The translations under genes and the position numbers were made by a program. The notes below the pieces were generated by a model, which did not search any database, was not told where the DNA came from, and worked only from the letters and a program-made list of their open reading frames with translations. Positions 16,684 to 25,474 of a DNA stretch of 64,000 nucleotides are shown here, in pieces (the stretch's first letter is position 1; each line of letters begins with the position of its first letter). Origin of the DNA: Nitrosomonas supralitoralis (GTDB lineage Bacteria; Pseudomonadota; Gammaproteobacteria; Burkholderiales; Nitrosomonadaceae); assembly GCF_003011925.2 (NCBI RefSeq), contig NZ_PXXU01000016.1:1-64000 (forward strand), read 5' to 3'.

Positions 16684-16857
16684 ATGATATTTCTTCATTC
16701 ATTTCAGCAACCACTACGGTACATCCGCTCGCTTCCATTCTCCCGCCGCGTATTTATTGGATTCCGTTCAGGTTGGATAGGTAAGGATGGCACCGAGAAT
16801 ACGATCCTTGCCCGGCACGGTCAGCACTTTGACAAAACTCTGCGCGACTCCCGCATC
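16684..16857 (-). pseudogene. Duplicate tail of the TVP38-oxidoreductase gene, internally deleted
   Basis: Minus-strand translation gives SFVKVLTVPGKDRILG, then AILTYPT-stop-TESNKYAAGEWKRA, then DVP-stop-WLLK. These match the last ~90 residues of the 21070-23202 protein (GFVKVLTVPGKDRILG ... ILGTIHTYPTWSEANKYAA), but about 35 residues between the two ILG motifs are gone. Stops have replaced two Trp/Gln codons. The fragment lies just downstream of pstB, the last gene of the run that starts with the intact parent, so the duplicate sits at the opposite end of the same cluster. Confidence 0.8.
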
Positions 16858-16889
16858 AGTAAAAATATATTACATAAATTCCTTATTAT

Positions 16890-17735
16890 TTATCCTCTCG
16901 CACCATTTACATAAGCAGCTGTTAACTCGTGGCTAGGAGATTCAAAGATATGCTGACAACGACCAAATTCGATCAGTTGTCCAGCACGTCCACTGACCCA
17001 GAAAAAAGCAGCATAATTGGCGATGCGTCTTGCTTGTGCAAGATTATGCGTAACGATGACAATGGTGTAACGACCGCGCAGACGGCAAATCAGGTCTTCC
17101 ACGACACCAGAGGCAAGCGGGTCCAACGCGCTGCAGGGTTCATCCATCAACAAAATCTTTGGCTGTAACGCCAGAGCACGTGCAATGCAAAGACGTTGCT
17201 GCTGCCCGCCGGACAAACTGAGCGCGGATACATCCTGGCGATCATGAACCTCATCCCATAAGCCGACATCTCGCAGCACTTGCTCAATGATTGCGGCTAT
17301 TTCTGCTTTTTGGGTGATGCCATGTTCATTCAATGGTAGCGAAAGATTGCGGCGGATGGAAAGCGGAAAAGGCGTAGGTTTCTGGAACACCATCCCGACT
17401 TGGCGGCGCAATGTCTGCGCGTGAGTGTCAGGATGATGAATATCCTGATTGTGTACCAGAATCTTTCCTGTGACATTACAGCCTGGGATCAGATCTGTTA
17501 GGCGATTGATTGCTGACAGAAAACTGGTTTTCCCGCAACCGGATGGCCCGATCAACGCAGTAATGCATCCTTGGTAGATATCCAGCGTTACCTTATCCAG
17601 AGCGATCATGCCGTCATACAGCAGTGACAGATCCCTCACCTGAATCGCGGGTTGCGGATCACAACAGGCTGGGCCAGCCTCAAGCGGTCCCAAGGTAAAA
17701 ATATTCGGCTTATCCGTGGATTGATTGGAATTCAT
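16890..17735 (-). CDS. pstB: Phosphate ABC transporter ATP-binding protein PstB
   Basis: The cytoplasmic ATPase of the high-affinity phosphate transporter PstSCAB. Walker A is GPSGCGKTSFL, Q-loop VFQKPTPFP is the typical PstB sequence, signature LSGGQQQRLCIARAL, Walker B ILLMDEPCSALDP, switch His VTHN. The frame is open from 17795, but ATG 17735 overlaps the pstA stop as ATGA and is the likely start (281 residues; family about 250-280). The N-terminal ~35 residues, with a Cys pair, are an unusual extension. No phoU follows; instead there is a duplicated gene tail. It is the last gene of the pst run. Confidence 0.92.
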   Translation of the reverse strand: MNSNQSTDKPNIFTLGPLEAGPACCDPQPAIQVRDLSLLYDGMIALDKVTLDIYQGCITALIGPSGCGKTSFLSAINRLTDLIPGCNVTGKILVHNQDIHHPDTHAQTLRRQVGMVFQKPTPFPLSIRRNLSLPLNEHGITQKAEIAAIIEQVLRDVGLWDEVHDRQDVSALSLSGGQQQRLCIARALALQPKILLMDEPCSALDPLASGVVEDLICRLRGRYTIVIVTHNLAQARRIANYAAFFWVSGRAGQLIEFGRCQHIFESPSHELTAAYVNGARG

Positions 17736-18598
17736 GTCATGATCTTCCTGCGTTGCAGGCCATGAGCAAATTTCATGGCCAGAATATTTATGCATAATAA
17801 CAGACTGACCAGCACCAGGGATGAAGCGTAAGCCGGCGTATCACCGCCGGGAACATTCATGGACAAATCGAAAATATGCAACGCCAGTGCGCGTCCTGAA
17901 TCCAGCAAAGAATCCGGCATGCGTTCAACATAACCGCTGGTAAACAGTAAAGCTGCCGTCTCCGCCAATGCACGCCCAATACCTAACAGAAGTCCGGCAG
18001 CCAAAACCGGCGCGGCAGCCGGAAGTATCAAATGAATCAGTGCTGCTGTTCGCGTCAGACCCAAAGCAGATGCTGACGTACGGTAAGTATTTGGTACGGT
18101 GCGCAGCCCTGCTTCAGCGGTACTCGTCAGTATCGGTAACAACATGCATGCCAGCGTCAATCCGCCTGACAAAATAGAAAACCCCAGCCCTAGATAAATA
18201 CTGAAAAAAGCATTACCAAACAACCCAAAAACAATCGAAGGTACTCCCGCCAATACATGCAGACTGAATCGCACTGCTTTGCCGAAAGCATTGTCTACCG
18301 CAACAAATTCCGCCAGTAGTATCGCAGTGGTCCATGCAATGGGTACTGCTGTCAACACCGCTACCAACAAAATTAATAGCGTGGAGACCAATATGGGTGC
18401 AATACCCCCTGCCCGCCCGGTATCTCGCGGAGGCTCTATCAGGAACTCCCAGGAAAGATGTGCAATGCCGCCGCGTATCAGATCAACCAATATCCATATA
18501 AAAACCGCGCTGATCAGCAATACCGACGCATAAATCAGAAACTGCACTCCACGATCACGTAAAATTTGCCACGCATGAGTATTCCTTACTTCATGCAT
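17732..18598 (-). CDS. pstA: Phosphate ABC transporter permease PstA
   Basis: A 288-residue inner-membrane permease with six predicted helices. The binding-protein-dependent transport signature lies in TRTAALIHLILPAAAPVLAAG, which includes the EAA-like loop contacting PstB. GVPSIVFGLFGNAFF is the PstA-type conserved segment. With PstC it forms the phosphate channel. The start overlaps the pstC stop by 8 bases and the stop overlaps the pstB start by 4, so the three are translationally coupled. Confidence 0.92.
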   Translation of the reverse strand: MHEVRNTHAWQILRDRGVQFLIYASVLLISAVFIWILVDLIRGGIAHLSWEFLIEPPRDTGRAGGIAPILVSTLLILLVAVLTAVPIAWTTAILLAEFVAVDNAFGKAVRFSLHVLAGVPSIVFGLFGNAFFSIYLGLGFSILSGGLTLACMLLPILTSTAEAGLRTVPNTYRTSASALGLTRTAALIHLILPAAAPVLAAGLLLGIGRALAETAALLFTSGYVERMPDSLLDSGRALALHIFDLSMNVPGGDTPAYASSLVLVSLLLCINILAMKFAHGLQRRKIMT

Positions 18599-19496
18599 GG
18601 CGCTGTTTCTCCAGCAATCCGGCTATACCCGACAACACCATAACCAACAACATCAAAAGCAATCCAGAAACAAACAGAACAGCACGGTGATCCCCCATGG
18701 CATATGCGGTTTCCAGCGCAATATTGGCTGCCAGTGTACGCACCGGATCAAAAAATGTTTCAGGATACTGCACCACATTGCCTGCCACCATTAATACCGC
18801 CATGGTTTCACCGAGCGCACGCGCCGCCGCCAGAATGATTCCTGCGGTAATTCCGTTTTTTGCAGCTGGTAACGCAACTCCTTGAATCATGCCCCAGCGT
18901 GATATTCCCAGAGCAATCGCATTGCGCAGGAATTCAGCAGGAACCGCCATTAATGCAGAATAGGCAGTCAGTGTAATCGTCGGCAATATCATTAACGTCA
19001 ATACCAGAATGGCGGCCAATAAACTGGCGCCTGGTGGATGGAGTTGATTTATCAGTGGAACCAGCGTCGTTAATCCCCAAAAACCAAAAACGACGGAAGG
19101 AATCCCTACCAGCAATTCAACCAAGCGTTTATACCATTTGGCCAAACGTGGTGATGCGTAATAAACAATGAAAAGCGCCGAGGCAATTCCCAACGGGATC
19201 GCCAGCAATAAGGCGCCAACACTGGCATAAAGCGTACCTGCCAGAATCGGCATCAATTGATAGGCACCTTCCAGCGGATGCCATGAAGTATCTGTAAAAA
19301 AACGTACGGGTGATATTTGACCCAATACAGGCCAGGATTCAACTACCAGGAACAACGAAATCAACAACATGACCAGCGCTGAAATAACAGCGCCCGCACG
19401 TAAGATACCCTGCAGCAGAGAATCAGTTAACTTCAACGGGAACAAAATATTGCGCTTCGACCAGATCATGGGTTTGTAGCGAACGAGCAAATTCAA
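18591..19496 (-). CDS. pstC: Phosphate ABC transporter permease PstC
   Basis: The second permease of PstSCAB. Six helices follow a short cytoplasmic N-terminus, with VGIPSVVFGFWGLTTLVPLI and the EAA-like GISRWGMIQGVALPAAKNGI. The ATG at 19496 would overlap pstS by 74 bases. A TTG near 19437 or another internal start would reduce this and give about 281 residues, so the true start is unsettled. Family members are about 280-320 residues. It follows pstS directly in the run. Confidence 0.9.
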   Translation of the reverse strand: MNLLVRYKPMIWSKRNILFPLKLTDSLLQGILRAGAVISALVMLLISLFLVVESWPVLGQISPVRFFTDTSWHPLEGAYQLMPILAGTLYASVGALLLAIPLGIASALFIVYYASPRLAKWYKRLVELLVGIPSVVFGFWGLTTLVPLINQLHPPGASLLAAILVLTLMILPTITLTAYSALMAVPAEFLRNAIALGISRWGMIQGVALPAAKNGITAGIILAAARALGETMAVLMVAGNVVQYPETFFDPVRTLAANIALETAYAMGDHRAVLFVSGLLLMLLVMVLSGIAGLLEKQRHA

Positions 19497-20259
19497 TGAA
19501 GCGCCGAGCTAGTTCCTGTGGTTCTCGAGATGTAATCAGATTAAGCGGACGGGATAATGGAAAAGTCCCATTGCGTACATTAGCAATCGTGGCATCAACT
19601 CCATCCAATGGCAGTAACTTGATCGGCACGCCCCGTTCGGCTTCATATTCAGCTGCTCCAATCGAAACATAACCAATTGCATTTGGGTTGCCTGCAACGG
19701 TCTTGATACCTTGCGGGTTATCACCAATGATGGCATGCGGCTTGATCTGACTGTTTTTCAGTTCAAGATAGTGCAAGAACAATTCCAGCGTTGATCGTCC
19801 CTCAGCTTTGTTAACCACTGTAATGCGCGCATCAGCTCCACCCACCGATCTCCAGTTGGTTATTTTGCCGGTATAAATATCAATGATCTGCTGCTTGCTA
19901 AGCGCAGTTACCCGGTTATTGGCATGCAAAATAATGCTGATACCATCCAGTGCAATGGTAAACGCATGCAAACCGTTTTCATCCGGCTTGAGAGCGCGCG
20001 ATACCATTCCGATGTCAGCCGTGCCATTGCGGGTATCGTTGATGCCACGGGAAGTTCCACCGGTTTGCACATCAATCCGCACGCCAGGATTCATAGTCTC
20101 AAATCGCCGGGCCATTTCGCCCACTAATGGAGCCACGGTACTTGAACCTGTCAGTACCAACCGCTCGGATGCGGCATATGCGCAAGCCAATCCGCCGAAT
20201 TCAAGTACGAAGCACGTAATGAAAACCAGTAAAAATTTTTTGCTGTCTGACATACTCAT
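19423..20259 (-). CDS. pstS: Periplasmic phosphate-binding protein PstS
   Basis: The solute-binding component that delivers phosphate to PstCA. It has a signal peptide (about 1-30, LLVFITCFVLEFGGLACAYA), then LVLTGSSTVAPLVGEM, the Ser/Thr loop that binds phosphate, and GGTSRGINDTRNGTADIGMVSR, the second anion-binding loop. At 278 residues it belongs to the short PstS-like cluster. The ATGA overlap with the upstream DUF547 gene (20256-20259) shows tight coupling. The residues that favour phosphate over arsenate are not distinguishable by eye. Confidence 0.92.
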   Translation of the reverse strand: MSMSDSKKFLLVFITCFVLEFGGLACAYAASERLVLTGSSTVAPLVGEMARRFETMNPGVRIDVQTGGTSRGINDTRNGTADIGMVSRALKPDENGLHAFTIALDGISIILHANNRVTALSKQQIIDIYTGKITNWRSVGGADARITVVNKAEGRSTLELFLHYLELKNSQIKPHAIIGDNPQGIKTVAGNPNAIGYVSIGAAEYEAERGVPIKLLPLDGVDATIANVRNGTFPLSRPLNLITSREPQELARRFIEFARSLQTHDLVEAQYFVPVEVN

Positions 20260-21065
20260 TTCTTCTCGTTCAATGCCCAGTCATAATCAAGAAATCTTAT
20301 TTTGATACCTCCGGCAATAATTAATGCTTTAGTTTCAGGAGTATCAGCAAGACTATCCACATAGTGAGCAAAAAACTGATCTAATTTATTCCAACCTTTC
20401 CAACCCCGTTCAAAATCTTCCCGGTACCAATCGAAGATCTTTGACACTTCCAGTCTCCCGGTTGTGACGTTATAACGATTACGTGACCGATCAGCCAGAA
20501 AAGCCCGCGTCACTGTCTCCAATTGCGACTCCAGTTTTGTACCAATATAAGCTTCATTCAATAAGCCCGGACAACTAATCGACGCACAGTTCACAGCAAA
20601 GTGGATACGCGGCTCATTGTAATCTCCTGGTTTACGAATCATGCCATGTTCAATATCATCCAGTGATAGCATCTTGTCAAATAGCGGCACAAAACTTTTT
20701 TTCCATGGATTTTGCAACAAAGAACCCAGATCCTTAATCGAATCCAGCCTGGGATAGCGGGTAAGAATTAAATCTACGGTATAGGCGTTATACGCATTGA
20801 TCAAAAAGGCTAACCGTTCTGACCGGCTCCAGGCTGAGAATTCATTTGCGTTGATCGCCGACAATTGAGACAAATAAGTATGCAAAACTGCACGTTTTTG
20901 CAGAAGACCTGTGTAATCTACTTGGCTGGCTTGTCCATGATTTATCATCTGAACATGATTTTGCAACAATCCATTCCAGACACTATGATCAAATTCGGCG
21001 GCTAGTACTGTATTTGCTGATACCAGCAGAGCAAATGCTAAAAGCAATCGCTTCATCATAGTCAT
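20256..21065 (-). CDS. DUF547 family exported protein
   Basis: A 269-residue protein with signal peptide (LLLAFALLVSANTVLA-AE) and the DUF547 domain over most of its length. The hallmarks are LAFLINAYNAYTVDLIL, the HFAVNCASISCP motif with two Cys and one His, and SKIFDWYREDF. DUF547 proteins are exported and of unknown activity; the Cys/His set suggests metal binding or thiol chemistry. It lies between a TVP38-oxidoreductase gene (4-base gap) and pstS (4-base overlap). DUF547 beside such oxidoreductases is a recurrent pairing, but linkage into pst is unusual. Confidence 0.85.
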   Translation of the reverse strand: MTMMKRLLLAFALLVSANTVLAAEFDHSVWNGLLQNHVQMINHGQASQVDYTGLLQKRAVLHTYLSQLSAINANEFSAWSRSERLAFLINAYNAYTVDLILTRYPRLDSIKDLGSLLQNPWKKSFVPLFDKMLSLDDIEHGMIRKPGDYNEPRIHFAVNCASISCPGLLNEAYIGTKLESQLETVTRAFLADRSRNRYNVTTGRLEVSKIFDWYREDFERGWKGWNKLDQFFAHYVDSLADTPETKALIIAGGIKIRFLDYDWALNEKK

Positions 21066-21069
21066 TCTC

Positions 21070-23202
21070 CTAACTTCGTTGTTTGGTATGAAATTTCTCT
21101 ACCCACTTCAACAGCCATTGCGGTGCATGAGCGCGCTTCCATTCTCCAGCCGCATATTTATTCGCTTCTGACCAGGTTGGATAGGTATGGATCGTGCCAA
21201 GGATTTTATTCAGACCCAGGCCATGTTTCATCGCCAACACAAACTCTGCCAGCAAATCACTGGCATGCTCACCGACAATGGTCACCCCCAGAATTCGATC
21301 CTTGCCCGGCACCGTAAGTACCTTAACAAATCCATGCGCGGCTTCATCTGCAATGGCTCGATCCAGATCACCCAGATCATAGCGCGTTACTTCAAAAGCA
21401 ACTCCTTGTGCCTTCGCCTCATTTTCCGATAATCCTACGCGCGCAACTTCCGGATCGGTAAATGTTGCCCATGGAATCACTGAATAATCAACTTTGAAGC
21501 GCTTTAAATCACCAAACAAGGCATTGACCGAGGCATACCATGCTTGATGCGCCGCAGTGTGTGTAAACTGGTAAGGCCCGGCAACATCACCGCAGGCATA
21601 GATGTTGGGATAGATTGTTTGTAGCTTGGCATTGGTCTCAATGGTGCGTCTTGATGAGACTGGAATACCAAGTTCTTCCAAGCCAAAGCCTTCCGTGCGA
21701 GGCGCTCTGCCGACCGCACATAATAAGGCATCAAATGGCAACACGGTTTCTTCACCCGTCTGGTTACGCACAATCAAGCATTGAGTATCTGCATCTTTCT
21801 CACAACGCACAGCTTCAGTTTGGGTCAGTATTTGCACACCATCCGCTTGTAATGCCGCCTTAACCAGCGCAGCCGCATCGGCATCTTCACGCGCCATCAA
21901 ATCACCCATCTCTACCTGTGTTACTTGGCAACCCAGTCGAGCAAACGTCTGTGCCAGCTCACACCCAATCGGGCCACCCCCCAATACAACCAGCCGATCA
22001 GGACGTTGTGTCAACGACCAGATCGTATCGGATGTGTAGTAACGAACGGCTTCAAGACCTGGGATGTTTGGAACCGCGGGGCGGGCGCCCGTAGCAATGA
22101 CAATGGCACGTGTGGTCAAGGTTTGACCGTTCACTTCTACTGACCAAGGTGAAGTGATGGTTGCTTTTCCTTGCAGTACCTCGACCCCTAATTTCGTGTA
22201 TCGTTCTACCGAATCATGCGGCTCAACCGTGCTGACGACGCGCTGTACACGCGCCATCACATCACTAAAATTGTAATCAACCGTTGCAGTAGCAATACCC
22301 AGCGATGCGGAGTTTTTTACTTGTTTCAGGAAAGCTGCTGAATGAATGAGTGCCTTGGAGGGCACGCAACCGTAGTTGAGGCAATCGCCGCCCATTTTAT
22401 GACCTTCAATCAACGTTACCTTGGCACGAGTAACTGCGGCAATATATGAGCTCACCAAACCTGCGGCACCGGCGCCAATCACCACCAGATTGCGATCAAA
22501 CTGAACGGGCTTTGTCCAGCGCGCATATAATCGCCGAGTTTTGACCATGCCAATGCCCCAACGTGCCAGCCACGGAAAGGCTGCCAATAAAACAAATGAC
22601 CCAATTAACGCTGGGGACAAAATATCCGTCAAATGAGTAATCGCTGCTAACTGGGTACCCGCATTAACATACACGGCGGTTCCTGCTAGCATACCTACTA
22701 AACTGGCCCAGAAAAATGTTGCACTGCGAATGGTAGTCAATCCCATCAATAAATTGATGAGAAAGAAAGGAAAAGCAGGTACCAGTCGCAAGGAAAATAA
22801 ATAAAACACGCCATCGCGCTCAAGACCTTCATTGATAATTTTTAGCCGATCACCAAAGCGGCGCTGCACGGAATCCCGCAATACATAACGCGCGGCCCAA
22901 AAAGCCAAGGTTGCACCAATCGTGGCTGAAATAATGACCACCGGTACGCCCACCCATATCCCAAACATGGCACCACCGGCCAAAGTCATTACGGTTGCGC
23001 CTGGCAAAGACAATGCAGCCATAACGATATACGTGAAGGAATAGAGACCAATGACTAAAAATGGTTGTTCCTGATAAGCTTGCTGCAGGTCATAGTGGCT
23101 TTCCTTGAGCGTTTCCAGACTAAAAAAACGCCCCAAGTCGAAAATAAAAAATAACGCCATTAGCAGTCCAAGTAAAGCAAGTATCCACCAACGATTTTTC
23201 AT
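21070..23202 (-). CDS. Fusion of TVP38/TMEM64 membrane domain with a mercuric-reductase-like FAD oxidoreductase
   Basis: A 710-residue protein. Residues about 1-225 are a DedA/TVP38-type membrane domain with PGATVMTLAGGAMFG and several helices. From about 237 a pyridine nucleotide-disulfide oxidoreductase follows: FAD motif VVIGAGAAGLVSSYIA, redox-active GGDCLNYGCVPSKAL (two Cys, four residues between), NAD motif VVLGGGPIGCELAQ, and C-terminal HTYPTWSEANKYAAG with the dimer-interface His. It lacks the NmerA domain and the C-terminal Cys pair of true MerA, so mercury reduction is doubtful. A membrane-tethered thiol/quinone or metal reductase is possible. AAAGGA lies about 7 bases before the ATG. 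It heads the run with DUF547 and pst. Confidence 0.88.
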   Translation of the reverse strand: MKNRWWILALLGLLMALFFIFDLGRFFSLETLKESHYDLQQAYQEQPFLVIGLYSFTYIVMAALSLPGATVMTLAGGAMFGIWVGVPVVIISATIGATLAFWAARYVLRDSVQRRFGDRLKIINEGLERDGVFYLFSLRLVPAFPFFLINLLMGLTTIRSATFFWASLVGMLAGTAVYVNAGTQLAAITHLTDILSPALIGSFVLLAAFPWLARWGIGMVKTRRLYARWTKPVQFDRNLVVIGAGAAGLVSSYIAAVTRAKVTLIEGHKMGGDCLNYGCVPSKALIHSAAFLKQVKNSASLGIATATVDYNFSDVMARVQRVVSTVEPHDSVERYTKLGVEVLQGKATITSPWSVEVNGQTLTTRAIVIATGARPAVPNIPGLEAVRYYTSDTIWSLTQRPDRLVVLGGGPIGCELAQTFARLGCQVTQVEMGDLMAREDADAAALVKAALQADGVQILTQTEAVRCEKDADTQCLIVRNQTGEETVLPFDALLCAVGRAPRTEGFGLEELGIPVSSRRTIETNAKLQTIYPNIYACGDVAGPYQFTHTAAHQAWYASVNALFGDLKRFKVDYSVIPWATFTDPEVARVGLSENEAKAQGVAFEVTRYDLGDLDRAIADEAAHGFVKVLTVPGKDRILGVTIVGEHASDLLAEFVLAMKHGLGLNKILGTIHTYPTWSEANKYAAGEWKRAHAPQWLLKWVEKFHTKQRS

Positions 23203-23220
23203 ATTTTTTCCTTTATCATT

Positions 23221-23358
23221 TCATTTCGCTGCATGACGCACCAAACCGAAAGCAACTATAAAACGATGGTGTTTCATACTCACGGGCACTTGCAGACTCT
23301 GAGCTAACGTTTCGCTCAGGGCATAGTCCGGGTCATCATCAACCAAAATGCATGCATA
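23221..23358 (-). pseudogene. Tail fragment of a radical SAM gene (copy of 30211-31170)
   Basis: Translation gives CILVDDDPDYALSETLAQSL, then VPVSMKHHR and, after a frame change, SCFRFGASCSEMK. This matches the C-terminus of the intact radical SAM protein at 30211-31170 (LVDDDADYVLGRTLTESL; CYSCFQFGASCSEMKR). About 270 upstream codons, and the methyltransferase gene that precedes it in the intact cluster, are missing. Confidence 0.8.
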
Positions 23359-23359
23359 C

Positions 23360-23982
23360 ATTTATTTACGGTTATTCTAGGTACATCGCCACCAACCATC
23401 ACGCTTTCAATGCCGTAAATGAACAAATATAGGCTCGCTTAATGACAGAAATTTCCTCATACAACGCACACTCCGCGCTAAAGGTACTTCCTCGTATAAG
23501 GACCAGAGAGCGTGACCTCCAACCTGGATATAAGCCTGCCGTAAGATAAATAGACCTTGATCTCCATAGGGAACACCACCAAAACGACACCGTAGGACAA
23601 TCGCGGACTCCAAAACAAAGCGTTGACCAAGTGCACAGGACGTCAAAGCGAAAACAAATATAACCCCTACCGCATCATGCTCAAAGGCTGCTGTCATTAC
23701 AGACAGTAGATCCGGTGGCAAGCGGGCATCTGCATGTAAAAACCATAGGACATCACCTTGTGCTAATGCAACTCCGGCCAATAATTGTTGCCCTCGACAG
23801 GGTTTACTGGACAGCCAGAGAACATGATACTGATTGCAAATTTCACGGCATTTCTTGTTGTCTGCGCCATCGACAACAATAATTTCTGCCGGGTGATGTG
23901 ACAGTTGATGCAATTGCTTAGGCAAATGCATCAACTTCACTTCATCTTGGTAACAAGGAATAATGACACTATCGCTACGCAT
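23360..23982 (-). pseudogene. Decayed glycosyltransferase (copy of 32248-32928)
   Basis: The readable frame starts SVIIPCYQDEVKLM and keeps the GT2 features EIIVVDGADN, FLHADARLPPD, PYGDQGLFI and EEVPLA of the intact homologue. It carries an extra Gly (RFGGVPYGDQ) and stops at LRH. Past the stop the same frame continues KRDGWWRCT-stop, matching RYDGWWRRTWRNRK of the intact protein, so two nonsense changes are visible. The C-terminal part is deleted. The gene order in this debris is the same as in the intact cluster. Confidence 0.8.
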
Positions 23983-24467
23983 GTTTTATTTCCTTTATCT
24001 GGATATCATAGATTAATGTGTATAACGCACGTCGTGCTGGATGTTGCTCGTCACTTAACACAGAAACTAATTTCATGAGATCTTCCGGTTCATCAACATC
24101 AAAACCTTCAATCAATGTAGCAACCGAGTGCTCCACATCCCGACAACTGTTAGCCAATGATTCACCTAGACTGCTGGAACTCCACGGCAGATCAGTTAGC
24201 TCAGGCCACGAAAAATTACCTGCCATCAGTAGGGTAGAACTATCACAGGTGATTGCACCGGTGAAGATAAAGCAACGACCCAATCATGATCATGTGCCGC
24301 TTGCCGAAACAATCACAATAGAGCCTGATAAGTTGTAGGCGTCTTCCAGCGCACAGGCAATCAATGTTTCGGCGATTACTTCCATACTCAGTTTGGCAGC
24401 CAGTCTCTGTTTGCCGAACCGCGTGTAGGCCGCTTACATACTAAAACTAAAGTGGGCAGTTCAACCA
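23975..24467 (-). pseudogene. Decayed CofC-like transferase (TIGR04282/DUF2064; copy of 32921-33610)
   Basis: From ATG 24467 the frame reads LVLVCKRPTRG, then after a shift LAAKLSMEVIAETLIACALE, then stops. A second frame (23975-24283) holds the C-terminal half with WPELTDLPWSSSSLGESL and VDEPEDLMKLVSVLSDEQHPARR. The intact homologue has LVLLCKRPALGIGKQRLAASLG and DLVALPWSSCRLGISL in one frame. A middle segment is missing as well. Confidence 0.8.
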
Positions 24468-24682
24468 TATTTAATTTTATTATTTAATTAACAAATTAAT
24501 TGGAATACCAATATGCTAAAGACTAATTGCAGTCACAAATAAGCATATCCCTCATCTGTAACTCAAATATTAGTCAATAGTGAACGAGATTCCTTACATC
24601 ACAGATATTTATTAATGGCTATGTTAGCGTTAATTGTTGACGTAAAGTGATAAGATAAATAATCAATGAGATAAGAGATGCC

Positions 24683-24978
24683 ATGAAGAGCAAAAATTTT
24701 CAGGTTTTGACCACAGAGTTCACGCAACTGACACCACACCAACGCAGCATTCTGCCAGATCGATTGCATGAAATTGAGCATAACTCTATGTAACGCACTC
24801 TGATTGAGGAGTATCTATCGAACAAGTCACAATGCCTTAAGTGTAGTAAAGAACACATTGTTTGCTGGGGTTCTGCATCCACCACAAGCTGCAAAGTTAC
24901 CTTTAATGCTCTGACGGGCACCTCATGAGCGAAGTTGCGGCACAAAGATAAATGGCTATGCTATAGCCAGCAGCTGTC
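24683..24978 (+). pseudogene. IS1595-type transposase remnant
   Basis: From ATG 24683 one frame reads MKSKNFQVLTTEFTQLTPHQ, then after TAA RTLIEEYLSNKSQCLKCSKE with a zinc-ribbon CxxC, then CKVTFNALTGTS, TGA, and AKLRHKDKWLCYSQQL. This is the N-terminal third of an IS1595/ISXO2-like transposase, with two nonsense changes and a small deletion that removed part of the second zinc-ribbon half. The frame is otherwise kept. Confidence 0.65.
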
Positions 24979-24999
24979 TCAGAGAAGAAGTATTCGGTA

Positions 25000-25260
25000 A
25001 GTTGCATCAATAAGCTCGACCAGCTGCCGTTCGGATCGGATCGTCAATAACACTTACAGCAACGATGCTCTCTACAATCGCTCCGGCGGTATTGAGGGAC
25101 GCCCTTCTTTCGAGTAAACATAATCAAATGGCCGACCATTCCCCTTGAGTATGCCATCCACCAATTCCCTCAAAGGGCGCACTGCATGATCAACAGGAAT
25201 TCGTGCTTCCAAGTTGACGTAACTAAAAAGTTGTTGCTGAGAGTCTTCAATTCCGTACAT
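25000..25260 (-). pseudogene. IS5/IS1182-type transposase N-terminal fragment
   Basis: ATG 25260 begins MYGIEDSQQQLFSYVNLEAR, then VRPLRELVDGIL and YSKEGRPSIPPERL, a typical transposase N-terminus (usually continuing LLRASLLQ). The frame stops at about 25072, but similarity can be followed to IRSERQLVE before it is lost at the junction with the IS1595 remnant. Convergent with that remnant. Confidence 0.7.
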
Positions 25261-25474
25261 GATTTATAAGGTGGGCGGTTTTTTGTGAAATACTGGCCTC
25301 CATTTTAAAACCACGTCACATACACATCATGAAAAAACTTTTTATAAGATGCTCAATGTAATTCATGTGTGTAATAAGTCATAATTGCTTGGTAATTTGC
25401 CTTTGTTGCTAATGCTTGCAGCAGATGAAGGATGGGAAAACTGGAGGTATTTTGTGAAACAAATCAGTGGCAGC
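25261..25474. other. Intergenic stretch, no gene seen
   Basis: About 210 bases between transposase debris and the convergent-side end of the DUF3047 gene. The repeated motif TTTTGTGAAA occurs twice but I cannot assign it. No terminator was seen. Confidence 0.3.

Noticed and set aside
21070-23202. True mercuric reductase MerA
   Set aside because: No NmerA domain and no C-terminal Cys-Cys pair, and the N-terminus is a TVP38 membrane domain.
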